Below, in pieces: positions 55,091 through 63,968 of a stretch of DNA of 64,000 bases; position 1 is the stretch's first letter, and every line of letters begins with the position of its first letter. This stretch comes from JAXMCI01 sp046349435 (GTDB lineage Bacteria; Pseudomonadota; Alphaproteobacteria; Dongiales; Dongiaceae). Both the position numbers and the translations under genes were made by a program. The stretch is from assembly GCA_046349435.1 (NCBI GenBank), contig JAXMCI010000013.1:1-64000 (forward strand), written 5' to 3'. The notes under the pieces are model-generated. The model was not told the DNA's origin, did not search any database, and saw nothing but the letters and a program-made list of their open reading frames with translations.

Positions 55091-56524
55091 TCAGTCGATC
55101 ATCTCGAAGTCGGTGAGGCTGAACGTCTTGTCGAAGAAGGGCTGCAACGGCGCGTACAGGCGGAAATAGACGAACCAGCCGTCGGCGCCGGAGGTCTTCA
55201 GGAAGTTGCTCCCGAATCCGGCCGGCGCCGTCGCCCCGACGAAGAGGTCGACGCTGCCGTCGGCGTTGTACGTCAGGTCCTTCTGGCGGCTGTCGAGATT
55301 CACGCTGCGGATCCCGGCGCCGCCATTGTCGTAGGGCCGGCGCGTGTTCTCGCTGTAGAGCGTCAGCGCCCAGAATTGCGCCACCGGAACGTCCCTGGGC
55401 ACGCGCAGCCGGTAGGTCCTGTCGGCGCGCAGCAGGTTCCCCTGGGAGTCGCGCTTGGTGGTCATGTACACCTGACCCTTGCCGACCTCCGGGTTGACCA
55501 TGCCCTTGCTGCTGGTGACGGCCTCGTAGAACCAGGTGGTGCGCTCGTCGAGCTCGACGCGGGTCTCCGTCTCCTGCGGGATGGTGAAATCGAAGCACTT
55601 GTACCAGCGGGTGCCCTTCCAGTAGGGCGCCGCGAAGCGCGGGTTGACTTGCAGGTTGCGGGCCATGAGCTCGCCCATCGCCGCGCCCTTCTGCAGGATC
55701 GACGCCTGCCGCGCGTCGGGCCGGAACGGCCGGCCCTTCTCGATGCCGAGCGGCAGCAGCATCGCCATCCAGGCCTTGTCGACCGCGCGCACCGGCTCGT
55801 CCTGGATCGCCTCGGCGAGGCACTTCCAGTATTCGAGGCCGCGCGGGGCGGTGGCGCTCCATTCGACGTCGCCGTTCTCGATGAACGGGCAGGCAGCGAG
55901 CGGCGCTCCGTGCCGCCCCATCTTCAGGCGGGCCTTGACCTGCGCGTAGAAAGCCGGATCGGGATCGAGGATGCGCAGCCCGAAGAGAATGCTGTTGGTG
56001 GCGCTCTGGAACACGAACTCGCCCGCCTTCAAGTAGGCCTCGACGTCGTCCTCGGGGCCGACGATGACGTAGGTGCCACCCTTGCCCTGATCGGGCCCGG
56101 TCAAGCCGGTGTCGACCACCGGGCGCTGCCACAGGTCGATGAATGCCCCGGCCGTCATGCCGGCGGGATAGTCGACTACCAGGGGGCCGTCCTTCAGGCT
56201 GGTGAACTGCAGAATGTAGGGGGTAGACAGGTTGCCCGTGACGATGCCCCGCTTCTCCTTGAGCGAATCCAGCACGACGAAGTCGGTTGCTCCCGTCACG
56301 CCGTAGGCCTTGCCCTGGTGCAGGCGCCAGGCGGTCATGCTGACGATCGGATGGCTCCAGAGATAGGCTTGGCACGCCCGCTGGTAGTCCATCTCGTCGA
56401 ACAGCCGCCGCGAGGCGTCGTCGTCGAAATAGCTGTGCCGCAGCTCGATGTCGCCGACCGGAGTGGCGATGCGTTCGTCGCCCTGCAGGCTGGCGGATTC
56501 GAGAGTCCGGTTCGCAATGCTCAT
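55091..56524 (-). CDS. DUF1254/DUF1214-domain protein (copy 2)
   Basis: A protein of about 477 residues, same domain order as 53544-55001 (CQAYLWSHPIVSMT, STPYILQFTSLKDGPLVVDYP, then FWALTLYSENTRRPYDN and NADGSVDLFVG) but well diverged, so the pair is old. Start 56524 (MSIAN) is chosen; 56533 and 56566 are alternatives. No signal peptide is visible. Function unknown. Confidence 0.87.
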   Translation of the reverse strand: MSIANRTLESASLQGDERIATPVGDIELRHSYFDDDASRRLFDEMDYQRACQAYLWSHPIVSMTAWRLHQGKAYGVTGATDFVVLDSLKEKRGIVTGNLSTPYILQFTSLKDGPLVVDYPAGMTAGAFIDLWQRPVVDTGLTGPDQGKGGTYVIVGPEDDVEAYLKAGEFVFQSATNSILFGLRILDPDPAFYAQVKARLKMGRHGAPLAACPFIENGDVEWSATAPRGLEYWKCLAEAIQDEPVRAVDKAWMAMLLPLGIEKGRPFRPDARQASILQKGAAMGELMARNLQVNPRFAAPYWKGTRWYKCFDFTIPQETETRVELDERTTWFYEAVTSSKGMVNPEVGKGQVYMTTKRDSQGNLLRADRTYRLRVPRDVPVAQFWALTLYSENTRRPYDNGGAGIRSVNLDSRQKDLTYNADGSVDLFVGATAPAGFGSNFLKTSGADGWFVYFRLYAPLQPFFDKTFSLTDFEMID

Positions 56525-56639
56525 GGGGGTCATCCTGCGCGCGGTCAACAGATGTCCGCCGATCATCCCATGGCGACGCTAGTCATGGCCAGCAGCGAAG
56601 CTTGGCTTGGCTCGGCCTGCCCTGGGCGCGTGCGGCTGC

Positions 56640-57039
56640 GGCCATCGCCCGCGCCATCGAGCTGACCCGCTTCCCGGTGCCCGAGGACCGGGACCCGAGA
56701 CCGACACCGAGGCCGGGCTGGTGCGCGCCGCCGACCTGATCGGGCAGCTCGCCGACCCGCTCTATCCGGGCAGGCGCAATGCGCTGTTCCACGCGTTCGC
56801 GGAGATCGGCGCCGACAAGAAGCTGGGCTACGCCAATCCCGGCGATCTCGCCGACGCTATCCGCAATTCTTCTGGAGCAAGGTGGAGCGCCATAGCGGCG
56901 AGGCGCTGCGCTATCTCGAGCTCACCATGGAAGGCAAGCAGCGATGCTCTACAGCCACATCGTCTCGATCGAGCATGGCCGTCGCCGCGCCGGCCCGCAG
57001 CCCGGACGCCCGCAGCCGCCGGCCGGGGCGCCGGGATGA
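56640..57039 (+). pseudogene. Degenerate second copy of the HD phosphohydrolase gene, 3' half
   Basis: This stretch closely matches 53088-53491 at the DNA level, including long identical runs around ACCGAGGCCGGGCTGGTGCG. It has small deletions relative to the intact gene: in GAGGACCGGGACCC, one C lost in GCCGACGCTATC, and seven bases lost in AAGCAGCGATGC, which break the frame. The N-terminal half with the HD pair is absent. The two copies are direct repeats flanking both DUF1254 genes. It looks like the remains of a duplication. The rest of 56525-56639 holds nothing I can name. Confidence 0.85.
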
Positions 57040-57072
57040 CGGGCCGGGATGACGGGCCGGGATGACGGAACG
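57034..57072 (+). repeat. Three tandem copies of a 13-bp unit
   Basis: GGATGACGGGCCG is repeated at 57034, 57047 and 57060 (the last with GGAACG). It overlaps the end of the HD pseudogene and may be slippage. Confidence 0.7.
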
Positions 57073-57117
57073 GGCCGCGGCATCCTGGATGCGCAGCGGC
57101 CCGCCCCGTCGCCGGGA

Positions 57118-57390
57118 TCACATGCCGCCGATCGTGCCGGCCATCGGGTCGACCACGACCGTGCCGGTCTGGCCGCCCTTGGTGGCGGTGGTCGTCCAGG
57201 TCGTGCCGGTCTTCTCGAGCGCGCCGATGTTGGTGTAGCCGGCGGCGCTCAGCAGGTTGAGGACCCGGGTCTCCTGGTCCTGCCGCGACAGCTGCTGCTT
57301 GCTGAGGTCGACCGGCGCGCCGGCGGCGAGCGCTCCGGCGGCGCCGAGGGACAGCACCAGGGCAACAGCGATGGCGATCTTCCGCATCAT
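57118..57390 (-). CDS. Small exported PepSY-like protein
   Basis: A protein of 90 residues: signal peptide about 1-23 (VALVLSLGAAGALAAG), then a single PepSY-like domain (VLNLLSAAGYTNIGALEKTGTTWTTTA...). PepSY domains are small folds thought to restrain peptidases or bind envelope components. GGGAGA lies before two adjacent ATGs; the first is given. It has its own promoter and is monocistronic. Confidence 0.75.
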   Translation of the reverse strand: MMRKIAIAVALVLSLGAAGALAAGAPVDLSKQQLSRQDQETRVLNLLSAAGYTNIGALEKTGTTWTTTATKGGQTGTVVVDPMAGTIGGM

Positions 57391-57446
57391 CGATATTCTC
57401 CCAAGGATCGCACTAGCGAGCCACGAGACGCGCGGCTCCGCCTCGC

Positions 57447-57475
57447 AGCTTAGTTGAAGGAGTGCGCAGCAACAA
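57447..57475 (-). promoter_or_regulatory. Promoter of the PepSY-like gene
   Basis: TTGTTG (57475-57470), 17 bp, TAAGCT (57452-57447) on the minus strand, with AT-rich flanks. The leader would be about 50 bases. Confidence 0.5.
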
Positions 57476-57522
57476 GCGCGCTGCCTGCAAATTCTTGTCG
57501 AGGATTCCCGTCCGGATCCGGC

Positions 57523-58179
57523 CTAGCGCCGGTAGCGCTCGAGCAGCCGGGCGAAGCCGGCCAGCATGCGCTCCTCGATCTCCGGCCGCCCTTCCAGCCG
57601 GGCCAGCGCCAGCGCCGCCGCCTCCAGCGTCGACAGGCCCTCGCGGCGCGGCTCGCGCCGCAGCCGGCCGTAGAGCGACGGCCGCTTCGGGTTGAGCACC
57701 AGCCGGCGGCACTTCAGCACCCAGGGATTGCGCCACCACAGGGTCTTGGCCTGGCTCCAGCTGCCGTCGAGCACGACGACGCCCTCGATCCCGGCCAGCC
57801 CGCGCGCCTGGTCGGCCAGCGGCTCGCCCTTGCGGTCGACGGCCACCAGATCGCGGCCGGGCGGCAGGGCGGCGCTGCGCGCGGCGCCGAGATGCAGCAC
57901 CGCCCAGCGCTTCGGATCGACCGTCCGGCCGAGCGCCTGGCCGAGGCTGGCCCAGGACAGGCCGACGCGGAAGGTGGCGTTGACGAGGTGCAGCACGGCG
58001 AGCCGGCCGGTGCCGAGCCCCTCGTCCTGCTCCTGCGGATGCTGCAGCACGAGCAGCGCCACCCTGTTCGCGATCGGCTCGATGCCCTCGCAGACGCAGA
58101 GCGACGGCGGCTTCAGGCAGCGCGGGCAGGGCGCCGGGGCGGCTTCGTCGGGCGGCGGGGACAGGGGATCGGTCGTCAT
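57523..58179 (-). CDS. DTW-domain protein, probable tRNA-uridine aminocarboxypropyltransferase
   Basis: A protein of 218 residues. An N-terminal cysteine cluster C18, C21, C28, C30 (CPRCLKPPSLCVCEG) is followed by VALLVLQHPQE and the DTW-family active motif, here VVLDGSWSQAKTLWW, and LNPKRPSLYGRLRREP. The family (TapT) transfers a 3-amino-3-carboxypropyl group from S-adenosylmethionine to uridine 47 in tRNA. The start at 58179 is set by the start of homology. It stands alone, 115 bp after the dehydrogenase. Confidence 0.88.
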   Translation of the reverse strand: MTTDPLSPPPDEAAPAPCPRCLKPPSLCVCEGIEPIANRVALLVLQHPQEQDEGLGTGRLAVLHLVNATFRVGLSWASLGQALGRTVDPKRWAVLHLGAARSAALPPGRDLVAVDRKGEPLADQARGLAGIEGVVVLDGSWSQAKTLWWRNPWVLKCRRLVLNPKRPSLYGRLRREPRREGLSTLEAAALALARLEGRPEIEERMLAGFARLLERYRR

Positions 58180-58294
58180 CCTGGACCGGCAGGGGTGGGT
58201 CGCGGGCGCCGCACGCTGGGCCGCGGGCCCGGCCCTGTCAAGCGATGGTGGCCGGGCCCGGGCCGGAGCCGGGCCGGAGCCGGGCCGGGACCGC

Positions 58295-60733
58295 CTACAT
58301 CGCCAGCCGCAGGCCCTCGGGATCGTAGGGCGAGTCGGCGACGACGCGCGCGGCGCAGACCGTCTCCAGCACCGGCACGGTGAGCTCGGTGCCGGGCACC
58401 GCCAGCGCCGCCGGCAGCAGGGCGAGCGCGACGTCCTCGCCGAAGGTCGGCGAGAAGGCGCCGGAGGTGATCCGCCCGGCCAGCCGTCCCGCGCGATACA
58501 CGCCCTCATGCCCGAGCACGCTGGCGCCGCTCGTGGCGATCAGCAGCGTGGCGAGCCGGCGCGCCGGCGGCCCGGCGGCGAGCCGGCGGATCGCCGCCCG
58601 GCCGACGAACGGGCCCTTGTCGGGCGCGAGCTGCGGGCCGAGCCCGGCCGCGAGCGCGTCGATCTCGGCATTCATGTCTGGCCCGACCGCCGGGTAGGAC
58701 TTGTCCAGCCGCAGCGGATTGAGGGCGCGCTGCCCGACCAGCCTGAGGCCGTGCCGCGCGCCGGCCGCCAGGAGGCGGTCGAGCAGGTGCCGCTGGCCGG
58801 CGATCGGATGGTGCAGCTCCCAGCCGAGCTCGCCGGTCGAGGAGCTGCGCACCAGCCGGACATCCTCGGCCAGCCCGATGGCGAGCGTCCGCACGGTGCC
58901 CGGCGGGAAGGCGGCATTGCCGAGGTCGGCGTCGACCAGCCCGGCGAGCAGGTCGCGCGCCCGCGGCCCGGTGATCGCGAAGCAGCCGCGCTCCATCGTG
59001 ACGTTGCGCAGCGCGACGCCGCCGCCGTCGGGCAGCAGGCGCCACAGCGCGTCGAGGTCGAGCCGCTCGGTGCGGGCGCCGCTCACCAGGTAGAACAGGT
59101 CCTCGGCGAGCCGGCAGACGGCGAAGGCCGAGCGCACGCCGCCATTCTCGAGCAGCAGGTAGCCGGCGCCGACGCTGCCGACCGCCGGCAGGGGCGTCGC
59201 CAGCACTTGGTCGAGCCAGGCGGACGCCTCGCGGCCGGAGACCTCGAGCTTGGTCGCCGCCGAGGCCTCGACCAGGCCGACGCCGCCGCGCACCGCCAGC
59301 ACCTCCTCGGCGACCTGGCGGCTGGCCGGGGTGTCGCGGTAGCCGGGCGCGTCGACCGCCGGCATGCCGGCCGGCGCGTACCAGACCGGCACTTCCCAGC
59401 CATTGGCGGCGCCCCAGACCGCCCCCAGCGCGGTGAGCCGGTCGTAGGCGGGATGGGTCCGCGCCGGCCGGGCGGCCGGCAGCTCCTGCCCCGGCAGGAT
59501 CAGGTCGGAATGGGCGCCCCACAGCTCGACCGCCTTGAGCGCGATCCATTCCTTGGTGGCGTAGGCGCCGAAGCGCCGCGGATCGAGCTCGTTCATGTCG
59601 ATCGAGGTGCCGCCCTCGACGATCCACTCGGAGAGGCTGTGGCCGATGGTGCCGCCCCAGAGGATGCCGCCGGGCACGCCTTCGGCCAGCCACAGCCCGT
59701 GCCGGCCCCAGGCCGGCCCGACCAGCGGCATGCCGTCGGCGGTCATCTGCATCGGGCCGCGGATGTTGGAGCGGATGCCGGCGCGGGCGAAGGCCGGGAC
59801 GATCTCGGCGGCGCGCTCCATGCCCCAGGCATGGGCGTCGAGGTCGGGCGGCATCGGCTCGCCGGTGAAGGACTCCGGCACGCCGTCGACGCCGAACAGC
59901 TGCAGGTCCTCGGACCGCTCGTAGGTGCCGAACAGCAGCGCGTCGCCTTCCTCGCGCATGTAGCCGAGGAAGTGCTCGTCGCGCATGATCGGCATCTCGG
60001 GCAGGCCCTGGCGCCGGCGCGCCGCCAGCTCGGGCACCGCGTCGGTGATCCAGTACTGTACCACCACCGGCATGCAGGGCAGCTCGAGGCCGAGCAGCGC
60101 GCCGGTGTCGCGGGCATAGGTGCCGGTCGCCAGCACGAGCTGCTCGCAGAGCCATTCGCCGGCCGTGGTGGCGAGCGTCCAGCCGCCGCCGCGCCGGGCG
60201 GATATGGCGGTGACGCGGGCCTGCTCCTGGACCCGCGCGCCGCGGTCGCGCGCCCCCTTGAGCAGCGCCATGGTGACGTCGGTCGGCGAGACCCAGCCGT
60301 CGCCGGGATGGTAGAGCGCGCCGAGGATGCCCTCGGGGCTCCCGATCAGCGGCCAGATCTCCAGCGCCTCGCGCGCCGTCAGCAGCCGCGCCTCGGCGCC
60401 GATCGCCTCGGCGACGTTCATGTAGCTGCGGTACTCGTCGAGCCGGCCGGGCTGGCGGGCGATGCGCATCTGGCCGCAGGGATGCCAGCCGACCGCCTGG
60501 CCGGTATCGGCCTCCAGGCCCTTGTAGATCTCGATCGTGCGGTTGATCATCCGCGAGGCGGCGTCGCTGCGCACATAGGTCGGGATGAAGCCGCCGGCCA
60601 GCCGCGTCGAGCCGCCGGCGATCTGCGCGCGCTCGAGCAGGACGCAGTCGGTCCAGCCGCGCCGGGCGAGGCCGTAGAGGATGCCGGCCCCGACGCATCC
60701 GCCGCCGACCACGATGACGCGCGCCTGCTGCAT
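58295..60733 (-). CDS. FAD-GcvT dehydrogenase (dimethylglycine/sarcosine type), copy without the covalent-FAD histidine
   Basis: A protein of 812 residues with the same domain order and nearly the same length as 3855-6296. The FAD motif VIVVGGGCVGAGILY is intact. Where the first copy has STWHAAGL this one has STRLAGGF: Leu45 replaces the His that should link FAD, so FAD is probably bound non-covalently. The GcvT part (RLDKSYPAVGPDMN, CFAITGPRARDLL) is complete. AGGAG before the ATG supports the start. It is last in an operon with an amino-acid-type importer, so its substrate is probably what that importer brings in, such as an N-methylated amino acid or betaine. Confidence 0.9.
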   Translation of the reverse strand: MQQARVIVVGGGCVGAGILYGLARRGWTDCVLLERAQIAGGSTRLAGGFIPTYVRSDAASRMINRTIEIYKGLEADTGQAVGWHPCGQMRIARQPGRLDEYRSYMNVAEAIGAEARLLTAREALEIWPLIGSPEGILGALYHPGDGWVSPTDVTMALLKGARDRGARVQEQARVTAISARRGGGWTLATTAGEWLCEQLVLATGTYARDTGALLGLELPCMPVVVQYWITDAVPELAARRRQGLPEMPIMRDEHFLGYMREEGDALLFGTYERSEDLQLFGVDGVPESFTGEPMPPDLDAHAWGMERAAEIVPAFARAGIRSNIRGPMQMTADGMPLVGPAWGRHGLWLAEGVPGGILWGGTIGHSLSEWIVEGGTSIDMNELDPRRFGAYATKEWIALKAVELWGAHSDLILPGQELPAARPARTHPAYDRLTALGAVWGAANGWEVPVWYAPAGMPAVDAPGYRDTPASRQVAEEVLAVRGGVGLVEASAATKLEVSGREASAWLDQVLATPLPAVGSVGAGYLLLENGGVRSAFAVCRLAEDLFYLVSGARTERLDLDALWRLLPDGGGVALRNVTMERGCFAITGPRARDLLAGLVDADLGNAAFPPGTVRTLAIGLAEDVRLVRSSSTGELGWELHHPIAGQRHLLDRLLAAGARHGLRLVGQRALNPLRLDKSYPAVGPDMNAEIDALAAGLGPQLAPDKGPFVGRAAIRRLAAGPPARRLATLLIATSGASVLGHEGVYRAGRLAGRITSGAFSPTFGEDVALALLPAALAVPGTELTVPVLETVCAARVVADSPYDPEGLRLAM

Positions 60734-60813
60734 GTCCCGCTCCTGCCCGTGCCGACCAAGCGCCGGGGCCGGGGCGCGCGACCCGGCGCGCCCCGGCCCC
60801 GACCCCGCCGGTG

Positions 60814-61656
60814 CTACTTGATCAGCCGCGGCGCGCCGGTCTCGGCGGCCGACGGATCGAGGCCGAACTTGACCAGGATCTTGGCGATCTCGCCGTTCTT
60901 GTGCAGCTCGGCGATGTCCTCGTCGACCGCCGTGCGCAGCGCCTCGTTGCCCTTGAACATCGGCAGCGTGCCCTGGCCGGCCTCCATCGAGGCGGCGACC
61001 CGCGGATCGGGCTTGATCACCTTGATCTGGATGCCCTGCATGGCGCCCTGCTTCTGCGCCAGCACGCCGACCGAGTAGCCGTCGAGCACGACGCCGATGC
61101 GGCCGGCCTGCAGGTCCTGCAGCGCCGCCGGCGAGGTCTGGTAGAGCTTCAGCTTCTCGCCGAGCAGCTTCTTGACGTCGGCGATCCACAGATTGCCCTG
61201 GGTCGAGCCGACCGCCGGCTCCTTCATGAAGCCGTCCACCGAATCGACGCCGGTCTTGGAATAGACCGCCATCTGGTCGAGGTAGAGCGGCGCCGACAGG
61301 TTGGTCACCTTGTTGCGCGCCTCGGTGCGGTACCAGTCGCCGGTGGTCAGCTCCGCCTTGCCGCTGATCACGTATTGCAGCGCGGCGGCGGGATCGACCG
61401 GGATGGCCTTGACCTTGAGGCACTCCATCGCCGCGATCGCCTTGACGATGTCGCCGTCGATGCCCTGCAGCTCGCCCGAGGGATCGACGTAGGAGTAGGG
61501 CGGGTAGGTGCCCGGGGCGACCGTCAGGAAGCCCTTCTCGACGGTGGTGAACTCGTGCTTCGGCTTGCAGTCGTCGGCCCGCACCGGGCCGGCGGCGAGC
61601 ACCGCCAGCCCGAGGCTAAACGTTACGACCAGGTTTCGCAGGGCTTTGCGTTCCAT
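60814..61656 (-). CDS. ABC transporter substrate-binding protein, family 3 (amino-acid type)
   Basis: A protein of 280 residues with a signal peptide (about 1-27, ending GPVRA) and the SBP family 3 fold (TVAPGTYPPYSYVDPSGELQGIDGDIVKAIAA, VVLDGYSVGV). AAGGAG before the ATG. The family binds polar amino acids and related cations. It is fourth in the operon, 30 bp after the permease gene and 80 bp before the dehydrogenase gene. Confidence 0.92.
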   Translation of the reverse strand: MERKALRNLVVTFSLGLAVLAAGPVRADDCKPKHEFTTVEKGFLTVAPGTYPPYSYVDPSGELQGIDGDIVKAIAAMECLKVKAIPVDPAAALQYVISGKAELTTGDWYRTEARNKVTNLSAPLYLDQMAVYSKTGVDSVDGFMKEPAVGSTQGNLWIADVKKLLGEKLKLYQTSPAALQDLQAGRIGVVLDGYSVGVLAQKQGAMQGIQIKVIKPDPRVAASMEAGQGTLPMFKGNEALRTAVDEDIAELHKNGEIAKILVKFGLDPSAAETGAPRLIK

Positions 61657-61686
61657 GAGACGCTCCTTGAAGGTTGTCGTTGCAGG

Positions 61687-62364
61687 CTAGCGTTGGACGT
61701 TCTTCCCGGTCCGCTGCTCGATCCAGGAGACCAGCAGGGAGGCGGGAATGCAGACGGCGGCGAAGAAGAGAGCTGCGACCGCCAGCGCAGGGAAATAGAG
61801 GAAGGTCGTGTTGCCGATGTCGTAGGCCCGGCTGATGATCTCCTGCAGGGCGATGGTGAAGCAGAGCGAGGTGCCCTGGAACACCAGGATGGAGAATCCG
61901 AGCAGCGCCGGGAGGGCCACGCGGAAACCCTGGGGAACGATGACGAAGCGCAGCGCGTCGAGGCGCGACAGGCCGAGCGCGGCGGTCGCCTCGTGCTGCC
62001 CCTGCGGCACGGCGTCGAGGCCGGCGCGCAGGATCTCGCTGGTGTAGGCGCCGGTCGACCAGGCGAGGGCCATCACCGCCGAGACGAAGGAGGTGATCGA
62101 CATGCCGACCGAAGGCAGCCCGAAATAGATGAACTGCAGCAGCACCAGGGCCGGCGCGCCGCGGCCGAGCTCGACGACGGCGAGGCAGAGCCAGCGCAGC
62201 GGCCGCGCCCGCACCTGCTGGCCGACCGCCAGCAGCAGCCCGGCCGGGATGCCGAGGAGCAGCGAGAAGAAGGTCACCTTGAGGCTGATCAGGAAGCCGG
62301 CCCAGAGGTCGGGCAGCCAGCTGACCACGTCGTCCCAGGTGGCGCCGAGGAACATGCCGGTCAT
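61687..62364 (-). CDS. Amino-acid-type ABC permease (HisM/GlnP type), second subunit
   Basis: A protein of 225 residues with about five membrane helices and the ATPase-contact region AGLDAVPQGQHEATAALGLSRLDALRFVIVPQ. Its ATG overlaps the stop of the first permease by 4 bp. It forms the channel together with the product of 62361-63008. Confidence 0.93.
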   Translation of the reverse strand: MTGMFLGATWDDVVSWLPDLWAGFLISLKVTFFSLLLGIPAGLLLAVGQQVRARPLRWLCLAVVELGRGAPALVLLQFIYFGLPSVGMSITSFVSAVMALAWSTGAYTSEILRAGLDAVPQGQHEATAALGLSRLDALRFVIVPQGFRVALPALLGFSILVFQGTSLCFTIALQEIISRAYDIGNTTFLYFPALAVAALFFAAVCIPASLLVSWIEQRTGKNVQR

Positions 62365-63008
62365 CGCGCCACCCGGGCCCGGATGCGGCGGTCCACGGTG
62401 CGCGACAGCCAGGCGATCGGCAGGCTGATCAGGATGTAGACCAGCCCGACCATGCCGAACACCTCGAGCCCGCGGAAGGTCGTCTGGGCGAGGTAGTTGG
62501 CCTGGTAGGTCAGCTCCTGCACGCCGATCGTCGAGGCGATCGCGCTCTCCTTGAAGATGCCGATGGCGTAGGTCGCCGAGGAGGGCAGCGCGACGCGGAA
62601 CATCTGCGGCGCGACGACGTCGACGAAGGTGTGCCAGCGGCCGAGGTTGAGCGCCTTGGCCGCCTCGAGCTGGCCGAAATGGATGGCCAGCAGCCCGCCG
62701 CGGTAGATCTCCGCCATGTTGATGCCGGCGATCACCCCGAAGGTCGCCAGGCACGCGACGAACGGCGTCATGCTGATCAGCTGGAAGCCGATGCCGAAGA
62801 AGACGAGGAAGACCCAGACCAGCGGCGGCACCGCGCGCACCACCGCGAACAGCACGACCACGGCGAGGCGCAGCGGCGGGAAGCGGGAGCGCCGCGCCAT
62901 CATCAGCGGCAGGCCGAGCAGCGCGCCGACCACGAAGCTGGCGGCCATCAGCGCCACCGTCCAGGGCAGGCCGGTGAGCAGCTGGCGGAACTCGGCGACG
63001 ATCGTCAT
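62361..63008 (-). CDS. Amino-acid-type ABC permease, first subunit
   Basis: A protein of 215 residues with about five membrane helices; the contact region is YRGGLLAIHFGQLEAAKALNLGRWHTFVDVVAPQ. It overlaps the ATPase gene by 4 bp and the second permease by 4 bp, so the three are translationally coupled. Confidence 0.93.
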   Translation of the reverse strand: MTIVAEFRQLLTGLPWTVALMAASFVVGALLGLPLMMARRSRFPPLRLAVVVLFAVVRAVPPLVWVFLVFFGIGFQLISMTPFVACLATFGVIAGINMAEIYRGGLLAIHFGQLEAAKALNLGRWHTFVDVVAPQMFRVALPSSATYAIGIFKESAIASTIGVQELTYQANYLAQTTFRGLEVFGMVGLVYILISLPIAWLSRTVDRRIRARVAR

Positions 63009-63769
63009 CGCTCGTTGACCGCGCGCAGGAAGCGCCGCGCGCGCTCGCTCTGCGGCGACCGGATCACCTCGCGGCTCGGCCCCTCCTCGACGATCACCCC
63101 GTCGGCCATGATCATGACGTGGTCCGAGACGTTCTCGGCGAAGCCCATCTCATGGGTCACCACCATCATCGTCATGCCGCTCTCGGCCAGCTTGCGCATG
63201 ACCGCCAGCACCTCGCTCCCCAGCTCGGGGTCGAGCGAGGAGGTCGGCTCGTCGAACAGCATGATCTTGGGGTCGAGCGCCAGCGCCCGGGCGATGGCGA
63301 TGCGCTGCTGCTGCCCGCCGGAGCAGCGCGACGGATATTGCTGCGCCTTGTCGGCCAGGCCGACGCGGGCGAGCAGCTGCATCGAGACCTCGTCGGCCTC
63401 CCGGCGGCTGCGCTTCAGCACCCGCTCCTGCGCCAGGCTGACGTTGCGCAGCACGTTCATGTGCGGGAACAGGTTGAAGGACTGGAAGACCATGCCGACG
63501 CCGCGCCGCAGCGTCTCGAGCCGCGCCTGGCTGAAGGAGGTTCCGCCCTCGAGCGTCACGCCGCCGACCGTGACGCGGCCGCGGTCCGGCGGCTCGATGA
63601 AGTTGATGCAGCGCAGCAGCGTGCTCTTGCCCGAGCCGCTCGGGCCGATGATCGCCAGCACCTCGCCGGGCACCACCGACAGGTTGATGTCGGAGAGCAC
63701 GGTGTGATGGCCGTAGGACTTGTAGAGATGCTCGAGGCGGATCGCCGCGCTCTTCTCCGCACCGTTCAC
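63005..63769 (-). CDS. Amino-acid-type ABC transporter ATPase (GlnQ/HisP type)
   Basis: A protein of 254 residues from GTG 63769, with AAGGGCAGG upstream; homology starts directly after it (IRLEHLYKSYG). Walker A is GPSGSGKST, Walker B IMLFDEPTSSLD and H-loop VVTHEM. The signature is CSGGQQQR instead of the usual LSGGQQQR, a conservative change. It is first in an operon of importer genes plus the FAD-GcvT dehydrogenase. Confidence 0.92.
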   Translation of the reverse strand: MNGAEKSAAIRLEHLYKSYGHHTVLSDINLSVVPGEVLAIIGPSGSGKSTLLRCINFIEPPDRGRVTVGGVTLEGGTSFSQARLETLRRGVGMVFQSFNLFPHMNVLRNVSLAQERVLKRSRREADEVSMQLLARVGLADKAQQYPSRCSGGQQQRIAIARALALDPKIMLFDEPTSSLDPELGSEVLAVMRKLAESGMTMMVVTHEMGFAENVSDHVMIMADGVIVEEGPSREVIRSPQSERARRFLRAVNER

Positions 63770-63945
63770 GCGCCTGCCCTTCCGCTCATCGACGGGGCGG
63801 CGCCGCGGGCGGCGGGGGCGGGTCCGGCCAGAGCGCTGCCCGTCGGCCCGCGATGCGGCCCGGTCGGTGCGGCCGAAGCGGCCACGGCAGGGCGCCAACG
63901 CCGGACAAGTCCCCCTCTCCTCCGCTGCGCAGCAGGGCGAGTTTC

Positions 63946-63968
63946 GGTTCCACACGGAACCATGTCAA
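63946..63968 (-). promoter_or_regulatory. Promoter region with a palindrome between the -35 and -10 boxes
   Basis: On the minus strand TTGACA (63968-63963) is followed by the perfect palindrome GGTTCC-ACAC-GGAACC (63961-63946) and a weak -10 (GAAACT) just beyond it. A regulator bound there would block RNA polymerase. It lies about 175 bp before the ATPase start. No regulator gene is visible up to the window end. The sequence 63770-63945 shows no gene I can support. Confidence 0.5.
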
